From assembly GCA_015039365.1 (NCBI GenBank), contig WION01000139.1:62001-126000 (forward strand): 64,000 nucleotides of DNA, written 5' to 3'. Both the position numbers and the translations under genes were made by a program. Of this stretch, positions 1-9,707 are shown one piece after another (within the stretch, counting starts at the first letter, position 1; the number at the start of each line of letters is the position of its first letter). Under the pieces are notes generated by a model. The model worked only from the letters and a program-made list of their open reading frames with translations. It had not been told where the DNA came from and ran no database searches. The DNA is from Amanita rubescens. Lineage: Eukaryota > Basidiomycota > Agaricomycetes > Agaricales > Amanitaceae.

Positions 1-280
1 GACTATGGCCTGGGATTAGCTGATTCGGCTTGGGACCAACGTTTACCCGCCTCGTATAAAATGGCCTGCATCCGCCTCGCAAAACCGCAGCTGGTATCGT
101 TATTCTTGCGCATGCTACTCATCTTTGTACTCGGCATTTCGGTCATGGCGGCGATTCCATGACATCTAGTATTCATCAAAGAGACCGCTCGGCAGGGTCG
201 GATGGCAGCTCGGATTCAAATATTCAAACCTAAGGTACTCCCCAAGTCCCGGCACAACGGATTGGTCTCTGATCGGCATA
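1..280. other. No gene recognised
   Basis: No convincing coding stretch is visible. A TATA-like string lies at about 55-62, too far from the downstream KH gene to be assigned safely. Bases 258-280 begin a segment that recurs inverted at 3575-3655. Confidence 0.5.
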
Positions 281-1294
281 TTGACCAAAACAAAATTGAT
301 CGGCCTCAAGAGTCAAGATTATCGTGGTATGTACAGTCCCACCATGACCTCCCCGTCTCACTCCCGCTCTCCCTCAGTCTCACCCCCCCAGGATAAAGTC
401 CTCACCCTCCGTGCCCTCCTCAGCACAAAAGACGTAGGCATCATTAATGTCGCTGAACTTAGAGACTGCACGGGCGTCAACAGCAACGTCATTTCCGGCG
501 TGCATGTGCTCGTTCTGGCTGTAACGGGCTCTGTCCATGCGGTGGCAAAGGCATACACTCAACTCGTATCCGCAAACCCCTCTTCCCCCATCACCTCCAT
601 ACGTCTCCTCATCTCCCACAGCCTCATGGGCGCCATTATCGGCCGCCAAGGTATCAAGATAAAGGCCATACAAGACTCTTCTGGCGCACGTATGATCGCC
701 GCCAAAGCCATGCTGCCCGAATCCACGGAACGTATTGTCGATGTCCAGGGAACCCCCGAAGCCATCGGGCTCGCGATTGAAGAAATCGGGAAATGTTTGT
801 TGGAAAACTGGGAGAGGGGATTGGACACCGTGCTTTTTAACCCCAGTAACGCTCACGATGATGACTTGGGCGGGAGTAGGCGTTCTCGTCGCCAGGATGG
901 CGACGCTGGTAGAAGCCAAAAATCAGGCAAAAGCCAAAAATCAGACAGAAGCCAAAAACATGGCAGGGGCCAATATCGCAGATATAAAAAATATGACAAA
1001 TCTAAACGCCAAAAATCTTCCTCAGGATCTCCCGCGTCCAATCTCCGCACACAAAACATATCCATCCTGTCAGACATGGTGGGCTGTATCATTGGCCGGG
1101 GTGGAACAAAAATAACCGAAACCCGTCGTCTGTCTGGATCCAAGATCTCCATCGCCAAGACACCTCACGACGAGACAGGCGAGCGCATGTTTACCATCAT
1201 TGGCACGCCAGAGTCCAACGAAAAAGCACTATTCCTGCTTTATCATCAGCTTGAGAACGAGAAAGAAAGGAGACAGACTGAGCCTCAGGAGTGA
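281..1294 (+). CDS. KH-domain RNA-binding protein (PCBP/HEK2-like), first KH domain damaged
   Basis: An uninterrupted 337-residue frame of the three-KH poly(C)-binding/hnRNP K type, expected to bind single-stranded C-rich RNA. KH2 (residues ~105-175) has a clear GxxG loop (IIGRQG), and KH3 (~257-330) has another (IIGRGG). KH1 (~40-90) keeps the flanking strand and helix (TLRALLSTKD, NVAELRDCTG) but lacks the residues that should form its GxxG loop, so it probably cannot bind RNA. A low-complexity SQK/RSQK linker separates KH2 and KH3. The N-terminal ~20 residues come from a segment that recurs inverted near 3.6 kb, so the true start may be an internal Met such as the one at 344. The lack of introns in an intron-rich neighbourhood suggests a retrocopy or degenerate paralogue. 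Family call is firm; functionality is uncertain. Confidence 0.75.
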   Translation: MTKTKLIGLKSQDYRGMYSPTMTSPSHSRSPSVSPPQDKVLTLRALLSTKDVGIINVAELRDCTGVNSNVISGVHVLVLAVTGSVHAVAKAYTQLVSANPSSPITSIRLLISHSLMGAIIGRQGIKIKAIQDSSGARMIAAKAMLPESTERIVDVQGTPEAIGLAIEEIGKCLLENWERGLDTVLFNPSNAHDDDLGGSRRSRRQDGDAGRSQKSGKSQKSDRSQKHGRGQYRRYKKYDKSKRQKSSSGSPASNLRTQNISILSDMVGCIIGRGGTKITETRRLSGSKISIAKTPHDETGERMFTIIGTPESNEKALFLLYHQLENEKERRQTEPQE

Positions 1295-1335
1295 GCTACG
1301 CCACCTATTCTTGGACTGATTTCCCCCCAAGCCTC

Positions 1336-1745
1336 AGACTGACATTGGACCCGCTACTGTAAATCTCCTTACCTATCTTCAGAACATCCTCAGATCAGAT
1401 TTTTTTCGGCCTTACAATGTACCGTCTGATTAAGTATTGTTTGGCGGTGATCCTACTGCCTACTATGCCCGCTTCAGATTCGAGTGAAAAGAACACAAAC
1501 TATTCGTCGGATAGATTTACTTCAATCTCAGCGCTGAACGTCTCTATCAACGCCTCCGACCGGTACAGCGGTCAACTTTGAATACGATTGTAGGCTTTGG
1601 ATCTGGCGTGTGGTATCCTGGGCTTGCAACGCTTTAGCTTCTCGAGTCGCTGCTCGTTCTTGTTCACGTCGGAGATCGTCTCGGGATTGGTATAACCAGG
1701 GTTGACTCGCTGCTATCTGCAACGCCAAAATTGACAATCTACGTA
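1336..1745. repeat. Duplicated segment, copy 1 (partner at 8775-9105)
   Basis: This block is strongly similar, in the same orientation, to 8775-9105. Shared landmarks include the tract ending TATCTTCAGAACATCCTCAG and a 3' part around CGCTTTAGCTTCT. The two copies differ by small indels and substitutions. On the minus strand the 3' part reads as a short charged helical stretch (RREQERAATREAKALQAQD), perhaps a remnant of a coding exon. It abuts the stop codon of the KH gene. Confidence 0.75.
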
Positions 1746-2810
1746 TCACACCGACTCGCTTCTCTGAGCATCCGACAACTTACGTAGGTACACAAGACAA
1801 TAGCGAGAGGAGTTGCGGGAAGGACTCTACGTCACCGGTGATTGATCTGACATTGTCCTTTTGGTAATCATGGGTGAGCGGATGCTGTTGGGGGGTACGA
1901 ATGACCTTTTGTGGTTGTGGTCCAATGCGAAGACGTTTGCAATGCCGGGGGCGTTAGGGCCAGCTGTTGATGATGGGTTATGAGAAATTGAAGTAGGAGG
2001 GTGGGAGGAAAAGGCCAAAGGCAGCATCCGGAATCAAGTAAGGTCGTTCACAGAAGATCCACGTAACTCGCTCAAGTAGCGACACCGAATAGATGACTTG
2101 CGCGACGGAGGCCAGAAGGCATCTTTGTGGCTGTGTTTCCACTCTCACGTTTCCCGCTCATCGAGATTCACCCAGTCATACTTTCTCTGCAGCTTGTAAC
2201 TCTTTTAGCACGGTTTCTGCATCGTGCCGCTGCAGAACTATGTCTGGCATCCAGTGGACAAGGCACGGTACAGGAATTTTCAATGATGGAGGTTCGGAAA
2301 TCACACACTTATCCTCGAATGACAGGAAATATTGTCTGTCCCAGACTATTTTTCTGTGGAGATACGTTTCTATCTCATACAATGTGTCACGCGCTCCTTT
2401 CCCCGTTTGCGATGAACGTGCATAGTAAACAGGAAGTATTATCGATGTCAGAGATTTTTGCATCGAAAGCCTCGCCCACACGATGACAATGGGAATGTCT
2501 CGTTTTTCAACAGTGTCATCGTGATGATGCTCCGTATCATTAAATGTTCAATAGGGGACCGATCTGGTCCTGATGGACATGATTGAAAGATAAGGCCGGT
2601 CTCGTGCCTTGCGTTTTTTTTTGTTATTGGTCAAAATCGTGGAGGAGCCAAGCCGTGGTGGGTGCAACAGCATCAATTTCGTTCTTGGAACAGCATCTGG
2701 TGGTTGTATTACGTTGCCTAGAATGAATATTCAAGGTCCTCGTATCATTTCAAGGTCATAGCAAGCAAACCTCTCACAGTTTACTCTCATCCTCTGTCGA
2801 CCAACTCAGT
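1746..2810. other. Intergenic, no gene recognised
   Basis: Only short frames without recognisable domains or intron grammar occur here, on either strand. The 3' end is presumably the upstream region of the aegerolysin-like gene. Confidence 0.5.
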
Positions 2811-3378
2811 ATGCCATCTGAACAGTGGATTGCGCTCGCAATCGGCAATCAAAGCAGGGAGGACATAGAAATCAGGAATCCAAAGATTGTGTCGGGCATG
2901 TTCTATGAATACGGTATTTGTGGTCGCTTCATCTTCTCGACTTATTTTTCATGTTCGAAAATGTGTAGGTACCGACGGAGAGATTCCGCCATCTCAATAC
3001 GATGGTCAGATCATTCGTCCCGGGTCATTCTTGATTAGCGCATGCGGCCGATCCGACCCTCCAAGTGGCACCGAGGGATCGTTCGACCTCCAGGAGGCGC
3101 GAACGGGGAGAATTATCGCCCATATTTCTTGGGATGGCGCCTTAGGGGGTACCAACAAGTTGGAGGCATCTGCGTCCGACGATGATTGGCAGGTTCAAGC
3201 CCAACGCCCTCCCAGTACAGGTGCTCCTAGGACAGCTGGGAGTCCACATTGGAAGACGTTAGGGAGGCATTACTTGGATCACGATTATGTCTTATTGCAC
3301 ATTTGTAACCATAGCTCTTGTAAAATTTTGTGCCATGATGTTGTCGACGTTGCTCGTACAAGGCTGTGGAACATGTAA
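2811..3378 (+). CDS. Aegerolysin-family protein, 3' end apparently frame-broken
   Basis: Two exons, 2811-2913 and 2969-3378, joined through a 55-nt GT-AG intron in phase 1. The protein matches the small (~135-140 aa) beta-sandwich aegerolysin family, which binds specific membrane lipids and in some fungi forms pores with a MACPF-type partner. Support: an N-terminal WIALAIGNQ-type strand, the central ACGRSD motif, a following GTEGSFDL strand, and the ISWDGALGGTNKLEASASDD region. There is no signal peptide, as is typical of the family. Near 3225-3235 the frame departs from the family pattern and runs on for ~45 unrelated residues to the stop at 3378, so the last strand looks shifted by an indel. 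No MACPF partner is visible in the window. Family call fairly good; activity doubtful. Confidence 0.65.
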
Positions 3379-3918
3379 TACGAACGAGGCTGGCTGTCCT
3401 GTGCGATGAATCCAATATAGGGATATGTCATTGCTTTGAGAGACGAGTGGATATGACTTTTAATCCTATACATGATGAGATCGATAACAAACAAAAGGTG
3501 GACCATAGGGTAAGCGTTAGTTCAATAGTTGGATATGACGGAGTAGCACACCACCGCAATACTGAATACGAGCTGGCTTTGGGGGACTCTGGGGACAGCC
3601 ATAATCTTGAGGCTGATCAATTTTGTTTTGGTCAATAGTTGTCGACCAGAGACCAATTCGTTGTAGTTCAGTTGAGGTCCATACACAGACGGATACTTTT
3701 CAGCCAGCTTTTCGATGTCTATATATATCATTATCGACAGCATCATCTACCTTTTTTTAAATGTGTCCAGTTGGCTGGTGTTGTTCGTCCTAGCGCACAG
3801 AGAGATGTCTCTCCCGCCAATTCTTCTTTGTAAAAGCGAACTGGTCTGGGTCCATTACCACCCACTCGGATCAGAATTGTATTTATAATAGAGTCTTAGC
3901 ATCGGATTGATATTCAAT
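3379..3918. other. Intergenic with inverted copy of the KH-gene 5' segment
   Basis: No gene recognised. Bases ~3575-3655 are an inverted copy of ~258-340: both contain the core TTGACCAAAACAAAATTGAT followed by a near-identical CCTCAAG tract on the corresponding strand. Confidence 0.6.
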
Positions 3919-4186
3919 ATGGCAGGTATATCTTCACGGCATCTTCCTGTAGAAGTTATTCGCATTTCTCGAATTCTGCTATATAGTGTGGGATAGTGTT
4001 TTAACCGAAGATGACCTTGAAAAACTATCGCTATCGGTCACGGTGTTGCAGCCTTGCAGGTTTTCGTTCGTGTGGGAATTTGCTCTTATCATGACTCGAC
4101 TCCACGCCTTGCACACTGACTCGCTCGGCTTCCACGGGCTCGCCAGGCGCCTTTGCACTGATGCAAGATCGACATTGACTACTTAG
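3919..4186 (+). pseudogene. Possible F-box-like N-terminal remnant
   Basis: From the ATG at 3919 the frame begins MAGISSRHLPVEVIR, resembling the first helix of basidiomycete F-box domains (LPxEVxxxIL). It stops within ~25 codons, and the continuation at 3986 is in another frame without a recognisable domain. Best read as a decayed fragment, or chance similarity. Confidence 0.25.
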
Positions 4187-4275
4187 TAACGACCGTGAGT
4201 CTTAGTACTATAAGACTCGGAAGCCCAGCCTGACCAACTCCCGTTACCCATCCGGTCTCAACAGATCTGGCGGTT

Positions 4276-5660
4276 GTGTTCCTCCAAGCGTACGCCGTCG
4301 TCACTACGGCATCAGCCCAGGCAACAGCAGCTTCCGGACGTCCAACAGGTCATCCCCGTACGTCCCCCGTGCTCACTCCCCTGCGCTCCCGCTCACCTCA
4401 CGTAGCGCGTCAATTTTCTCAACAAAAGCCCGCCATGAGCATAAATGACCAAATGAGCTCGACCAGCTGCTCGAATACTTTTCCGATGAACCAGAGTATG
4501 TCCCACATACTTCTGTACCCGCTCTCCCTTCACTCTCTTCTTTTAGGCAGAGCTCAAAACCTCAACCTCTCTCAACAACCCGCCACAAATGGCCACATCC
4601 AGCAGCCTGTTCCCAATGGTTCCGCCCTCTCCGCTCAATCGTATCCTGCTTCTCCGCAAACACCAACACCCTTCTCCACAGAACTCGTCAGCCCGCTTTG
4701 GGCGCAAATTCAAGCTTTCAAACCTTTATCTCGGGGCAACGCTGTTCCGGAACACCCGCAGCAGGCAATGAGGGTGCCGGACGAACAGACCTAGAAGAGA
4801 CGTTGCAAGGCCCGGATGTACAGTCGCGCATCGTAGATGCTGCTGTCAAGGCTTCCAAAGACGACTCTCTCTCGAATCAGCAGCCGACAGTGTCAGGCCT
4901 CGCGCTTCTCCTGCTACCGAACCATCACAGGCATCAGAAGATAGACTTGGCTACCTCCATCAACACAGCATAGTCCGTTCTTCGAAGACAACGTCAACTC
5001 CGGTACATCGCCTTCCGACACCCATTCACGCATCTCGAGATGCTGATCCCAAGCTTTTTGCTACGCTTACAGTGTCTCCCAACCCCTAAGGCCCTTATAC
5101 CCCTGGGCCTCAATGCTGATCGTTGCGTGGAAGCGCGTTTGCAGCAATGTATTCGCCAGCTTGAGGCTTTACCTTCAACTATCGGCGATGGCGGTCTGGC
5201 CGACGACAATCTCTTTAAAAACAAGATAACCATCGAAAATAAGAACGCTACTCCAGCAGAACAGATGCTACGCTCCCTTACATGGCAAGCTTCGTGCTCA
5301 GGCTGCTATTGAGCTCAGCAAAACACTGCGTTGGCTAGATAAGCAACGCGCTCTTCATGCCCTCGTCACCGAACGACGTGCACATTTCTATGCTTCCCCT
5401 AAATCGCACCAAGTTCCGCCGGGTGAAGAAGCCAACAATACGCGATGCGCATGACAGAACAAGTCGTACGTGCAGAGCGCCATGAGCGCCGTAAGCACAA
5501 GCACGTCGAGCAGCTTGAAGCTATTTGCAATCATGGCGCGCACCCGCTCCTATGCCACCCGCGATACCGACTGCCGTCTTACGGGCAGCCCAGGTTAAGC
5601 GGCATATCACTTAAGGTGAAGGCATGCCAAGATGCACCTGCCAGGACTCTAGCTGGATTG
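4276..5660 (+). pseudogene. Decayed fragment of a SNF2/BRG1 (SWI/SNF ATPase) N-terminal region
   Basis: Pieces in changing frames line up with the N-terminal part of SNF2/STH1/BRG1 remodellers. First comes a Ser/Pro/Gln-rich stretch, then a QLQ-like motif (WAQIQAFKPLSRGNAVPEH, ~4700-4755). Next is a LQGPDVQSRIVDAAVKASK segment (~4803-4860), then a region around ALIPLGLNADRCVEARL (~5090-5140) and ATPAEQMLRSLTWQ (~5250-5290). A KQRALHALVTERRAHFYAS stretch (~5340-5400) precedes an HSA-like tail, RRKHKHVEQLEAICNHG (~5490-5540). At least four frame changes and several stops interrupt it, and the helicase ATPase domains are absent, so it cannot encode a remodeller. The true SNF2 gene must lie elsewhere. 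The fragment spans ~1.4 kb and sits among other gene fragments. Confidence 0.65.
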
Positions 5661-5896
5661 TCGAACACGCTGCTTTTTACCTGTTATTTACCTGTTATTT
5701 CTTGTAGCCCCTTTACCCTTGAAGCTTGACCTTTCGTCCTCATGCACCTTTGTTACTTTTGTGTTGCTTTGGGTATCCTAGCATAAGACAATATAAGGTA
5801 CATAAGATACAAAAGTTACAAAAGTAGGAAAGCAGTTGAAAGAATGACAAAAGGAAATGCGCCATTGCAACGCGTCACGTCTGAGACACATCCATC

Positions 5897-7776
5897 ATGA
5901 ACACTGAACCGCCTATATTGGAAGACAACATAGTCTCCCAACTGCGAGAGTTCACTCGCGCGGTTTGGGGCAGATCCAACCACGTACTGGTTACGCACCC
6001 TGAATTGAATGTCGAATATATCGACCTCGGCATCTATCTCAGGGCCTTTCAGAGGCTTTTTCCCACCGCTGTCATGGATTACGACAAAATACTTGTTCGA
6101 CAAGAGTATCGTGACGCGCTGCGGACATTGAAGGAGGATATGGCCTATCATCGAGGGGCGTACGTCACAGGACAACCTGGCATAGGTAGGTTTGTGCGCC
6201 ACACCTAGGGAGCTGAACATTATACCTTCTTCCAGGGAAAACCCTTTTTCTTATCTATATGCTTGTTGTATCTCTTGGGGAGATGCGTCCAGTTGCACTG
6301 GAATTTCCAGATGGCAGGCCATTTTACGCGCTCTTTCAAGAATCGGGATTTACTACCCACTCTCTTCATGGAATACTACCAGCCATTAATAACTTGTCCA
6401 ACTTCATGTGGGCCCTTTCGGACTCAAACTACCAAATCAGGAGCCCCAGTCCCATCTTTCTGTCTAGGCCTGGAAAAATCCGCGTAATCCAAACAACATC
6501 GCCAAGGGAAGACCGGTGGTTGAAGAGATGGAGCAGGGAAGCTCGTACTGAATGCTACATTATGGATATTTGGACTCTGAAAGAGATTAGAACCCTTGCG
6601 TAAGTGACCCACATTCTTCCCATAGGTCAGAGTTGATATAATTACCAGCAATCTACTGAATCTTGATGTTAATCGTATGACATCTTTGGGTAAAATGTGG
6701 GGCTGCGATCCACGAAGCCTACTGGATTTCATTGAAAATGGTCATACGGATATGCAGATTGAGAAATTGTACAGAACTAGCGCCCCATCTGCCGTGAAAA
6801 GAAGTGAGGACATGCTATTGGCGATAGAGCAGAACGCCCTGTTCGCTGATGCGCCATCCCGTTTTTACTTTTGCCGGCCATCTATCTCGGGGTCCCAGGT
6901 CGATCGCATTATTCCCCGCGCTGTTGTGCCAACAAAAACCATTTGCCGGGTCTTAGGAGAAGCTCTTCAAGAGTATGACAACAATGTCAGGCTGATGTTC
7001 TTTCGAGCCCTCAGTCGACACAGCGAGACACGTTCAGCTGCTGGGTACCTTTATGAACGTTTGTTCCACTGTTACTTTGCAGCCGGAAAACCCATAGCGT
7101 GCAAATGGATACAGCCTAGGAAACGTAGCACTGAGGCCATCCAGTTAACGGACTCCCTGTCTAACGTCATTCCCTCAACATGGACAGCTTTGACTACCGG
7201 AGAACCTCCCTTTTTTTGGGTTGCACCTAAGGGTGCCCCCGGGATCGACAGCGTGCTTGTGCTTGAAAACCATATCTTTGTGTTTCAACTAACAATAAGT
7301 TCTAAGCATGGTTCACTGGTTGATGGCATGAGGAAAGTACGAGAATACTTGCCCCCTCGATTGCGGGATATTCCATGGAAAGTAGTATTCGTTGGACAAG
7401 AAAGTACAACAGCCTCGTCAGTTGCAAATGACTGGGCTGGTAAGCTATTCTTCCCAATACAAAAGAAGAGCGTACACATTGCATGGGCTGAAGTGGATCC
7501 TGTGGTGAAAGGGGTTCAGTATATGGTATGCAAACTTGATATTGATAGATAACATTCTGATGCATTTATAAGGTCTTTCATCATGGCGAGCAGGATTCAG
7601 ATGTGGAGTCTGATGATGGCCAGGGGGTTGTGCGAGAGTCATCATCGAAGGGAAAGGTTTGTGGAACTTGATTGTCTTCCCAATCCATTGCTGACAAGGG
7701 CACGTAGAAACGAGCTATCGGGGAAGTTGCTGAGCCTGAAGAGGCACCGAAGGCATCATCATCTAGAACTACTTGA
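5897..7776 (+). CDS. Crinkler/RHS-type protein: P-loop NTPase fused to a restriction-endonuclease-like domain
   Basis: Five exons: 5897-6185, 6236-6599, 6649-7525, 7573-7656, 7708-7776 (~560 aa). The first intron splits the P-loop, which on splicing reads GQPGIGKT (residues ~92-99). A Walker-B-like region follows (RVIQTTSPRE, ~175-185). In the C-terminal third, PKGAPGIDSVLVLEN followed by VFQLTISSKHG matches the D...QxT core of the REase-like domain found in Crinkler and RHS proteins. The last two short exons add an acidic/basic tail (DSDVESDDG, KGKKRAIGEV) that may hold a nuclear localisation signal. In this family the NTPase-nuclease pair is thought to act in the nucleus as an effector or in genome conflict. 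The gene is intact. If the last introns are not spliced, it ends at 7552 after CKLDIDR. No secretion signal is evident. Confidence 0.7.
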
Positions 7777-7877
7777 TCCATTGAAGGGGCATGAACTTGA
7801 AAGAAAACATGATGTATCCCAGTTGTACACGCCATTCTCCTTTTTGTATTCTTTGTGTAGTGTGAGAGCAAATAATT

Positions 7878-8766
7878 GAGCAGGTTGGCTTCACGCGCTC
7901 GTCGCTCGAACCTCCGCCTGCGCGCCATGGCTGCACATCCAGTGCCACGTCAGCATCATCAATCCAACGTCCATCGTCAAGCCTGTCCGCACGACCTAGA
8001 TCGGCCTCCGGCGTTTCAACTTCGCGTCCCCAGTCTCGTATTTCACGACGTCCTAGTTCCCGACATGGCAATGGCGCACGATTACATCCACTTGCTCAGG
8101 TACTTGTGATGAATTTACGCACGAAGAAGGTACACTAGATGACCCTCATGGCGAGAACTTCAAGGCTGCAGTCGACTTTGTGCTGAAAAGCATCGAACCG
8201 ATGACACTCAGTAAAGGAGCTGCCAGCGTGGATATGCGCACGATTGACCAGCAGATTCATGGGTACCGTGTTTTCTCTTTCGTGTAGCGTGCTAATTAAT
8301 GACAATGCCCATGTAGACCCGCCTTCAAGACGCGTATCAATTCAAATGACTCCCTGAGCGAAGCGCTCCAGATGTCGTACCAAAGAGTCAAGGCATCTGT
8401 TGCCCAAAACGAGGAACTCGATCAAGGCATAAAGGTGAAAGTTACCATTCCGAGACGTGCATGAATGCTAACAATTCATCTAGACATACCGTCTTCCAGA
8501 TCATCTCCAGTTTCTAGTAAGCTAGACTATGCCTTGAGCGCGTATATTAAAATTATAGACCAAAGATCAATGCGCTCAGAAACTCTCCGCCCCCACCTTT
8601 GACTTGGCAAGACATCCTCGCTGAGGAGCCTTTCGAGGGTGAAGGCGTTTATGGATTACCTCCAGGGTGCATACGTGGCAAATTACAAGGTGCACCATAT
8701 GAGTGGGATAACACTCCTTCGTTATCTCCTCTCGAATCGGATCTGGAGATCGATGGTGATGATCAT
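7878..8766 (+). pseudogene. Truncated gamma-tubulin complex subunit (GCP5/Mod21-like) N-terminal fragment
   Basis: Exons can be followed over ~0.9 kb: a Ser/Arg-rich low-complexity stretch (SRPQSRISRRPSSRHGNGAR, ~8020-8075), then a block containing NFKAAVDFVLKSIEP and DMRTIDQQIHG (to 8261). After a 55-nt intron come RINSNDSLSEALQMSYQRVK and a short LPDHLQFL piece. The last exon contains LTWQDILAEEPFEGE, GVYGLPPG and TPSLSPLESDLEIDGDD. This order fits the N-terminal region of fungal non-core gamma-tubulin complex subunits that anchor microtubule-nucleating complexes. All spindle-pole GCP core domains are missing. The frame runs straight into the duplicated segment at ~8770 and stops at 8895, so this is a truncated copy. 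Its last ~40 bp recur at 11206-11245. Confidence 0.5.
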
Positions 8767-8774
8767 CCCCCAAG

Positions 8775-9105
8775 TCTCAGTTGGACCCGCTATCGTAAAT
8801 CTCCTTACCTATCTTCAGAACATCCTCAGATTAGATTTTTCGCCCTTACACTGTACCGTCTGATTAAGTATTGTTTGGCAGTTACTGCCTACTAAAAGGA
8901 TGCCTGCTTCGGATTCGAGAACACAAACCATTCGTTTGACCGTCTCTGTCAATACATTGCCTCCAACACAGCGGTCAAAGTACTTTGAGCGCGATTGTAG
9001 GCTTTGGATCTAGCGCGTGACATCCTGGGCTTGCAACGCTTTAGCTTCTAGAGTCGCTGTTTGTTCTTGTTCACGTCGGAGATCGTCTCGGGAGGGATTG
9101 GTATA
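8775..9105. repeat. Duplicated segment, copy 2 (partner at 1336-1745)
   Basis: Direct copy of the block downstream of the KH gene, about 7.4 kb away. It begins at the truncation point of the GCP fragment and ends where the next direct repeat (9107-9397) begins. Confidence 0.75.
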
Positions 9106-9106
9106 A

Positions 9107-9397
9107 TGCGGGCCCAAACCCAAAGTAGGTTGGCAGACCAAAGTGGACATAGCTTATGTAAACCTTAGAAATGGCCAACTGCTATATCCGTTCTTACATG
9201 GAATTCTAACCCTCGCCGAAATGACTTTTTTTTCGACAAAAACTTTCGCTATTTTCATGATGCCGTTATCGTCATGGAACATCTAGAAAAGACTTTCCAG
9301 CGCGATATGAACTCGATGAATATAGACAGATGACCAAGTGTTCGGGTTGCACAGCCCTGGGAACGTGGGCCGCGCTATCGTCATCATATGACAAAAC
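9107..9397. repeat. ~290-bp direct repeat, left copy
   Basis: Matches 11588-11880 in the same orientation with scattered substitutions and small indels. Landm‌arks are CAAACCCAAAGTAGGTTGGCA near the start and a CTTTCCAGCGCGATATGAAC tract. The two copies flank the membrane-protein gene at 9708-10970. Confidence 0.8.
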
Positions 9398-9707
9398 CGC
9401 CCCACTGAAAAGACGCTAACTAAAAGTGGCCGCCTCAGGTATTACCAACACAAAAACCGTAGGAAATTATTGACCAATGCAAATCGGACGGTCTCTTGCC
9501 AGCGGTTAGTGGCTTTGCACGCTCTTCTCTTGAGCCAGTAGTTTCGAATTCAAGCAGGAACGAACAGAAAACTCAAAGCATGGTATGTGAACCAGCGCTT
9601 ACTTGAATGCTTCTGACAATTCACATATCGCACTTTCCACTTTCGTGAGTTCTAGAACCGTGCAGGTTCAAATTCATCTCCCTCTCCTGCCCCGGCCCCG
9701 TAGACCC

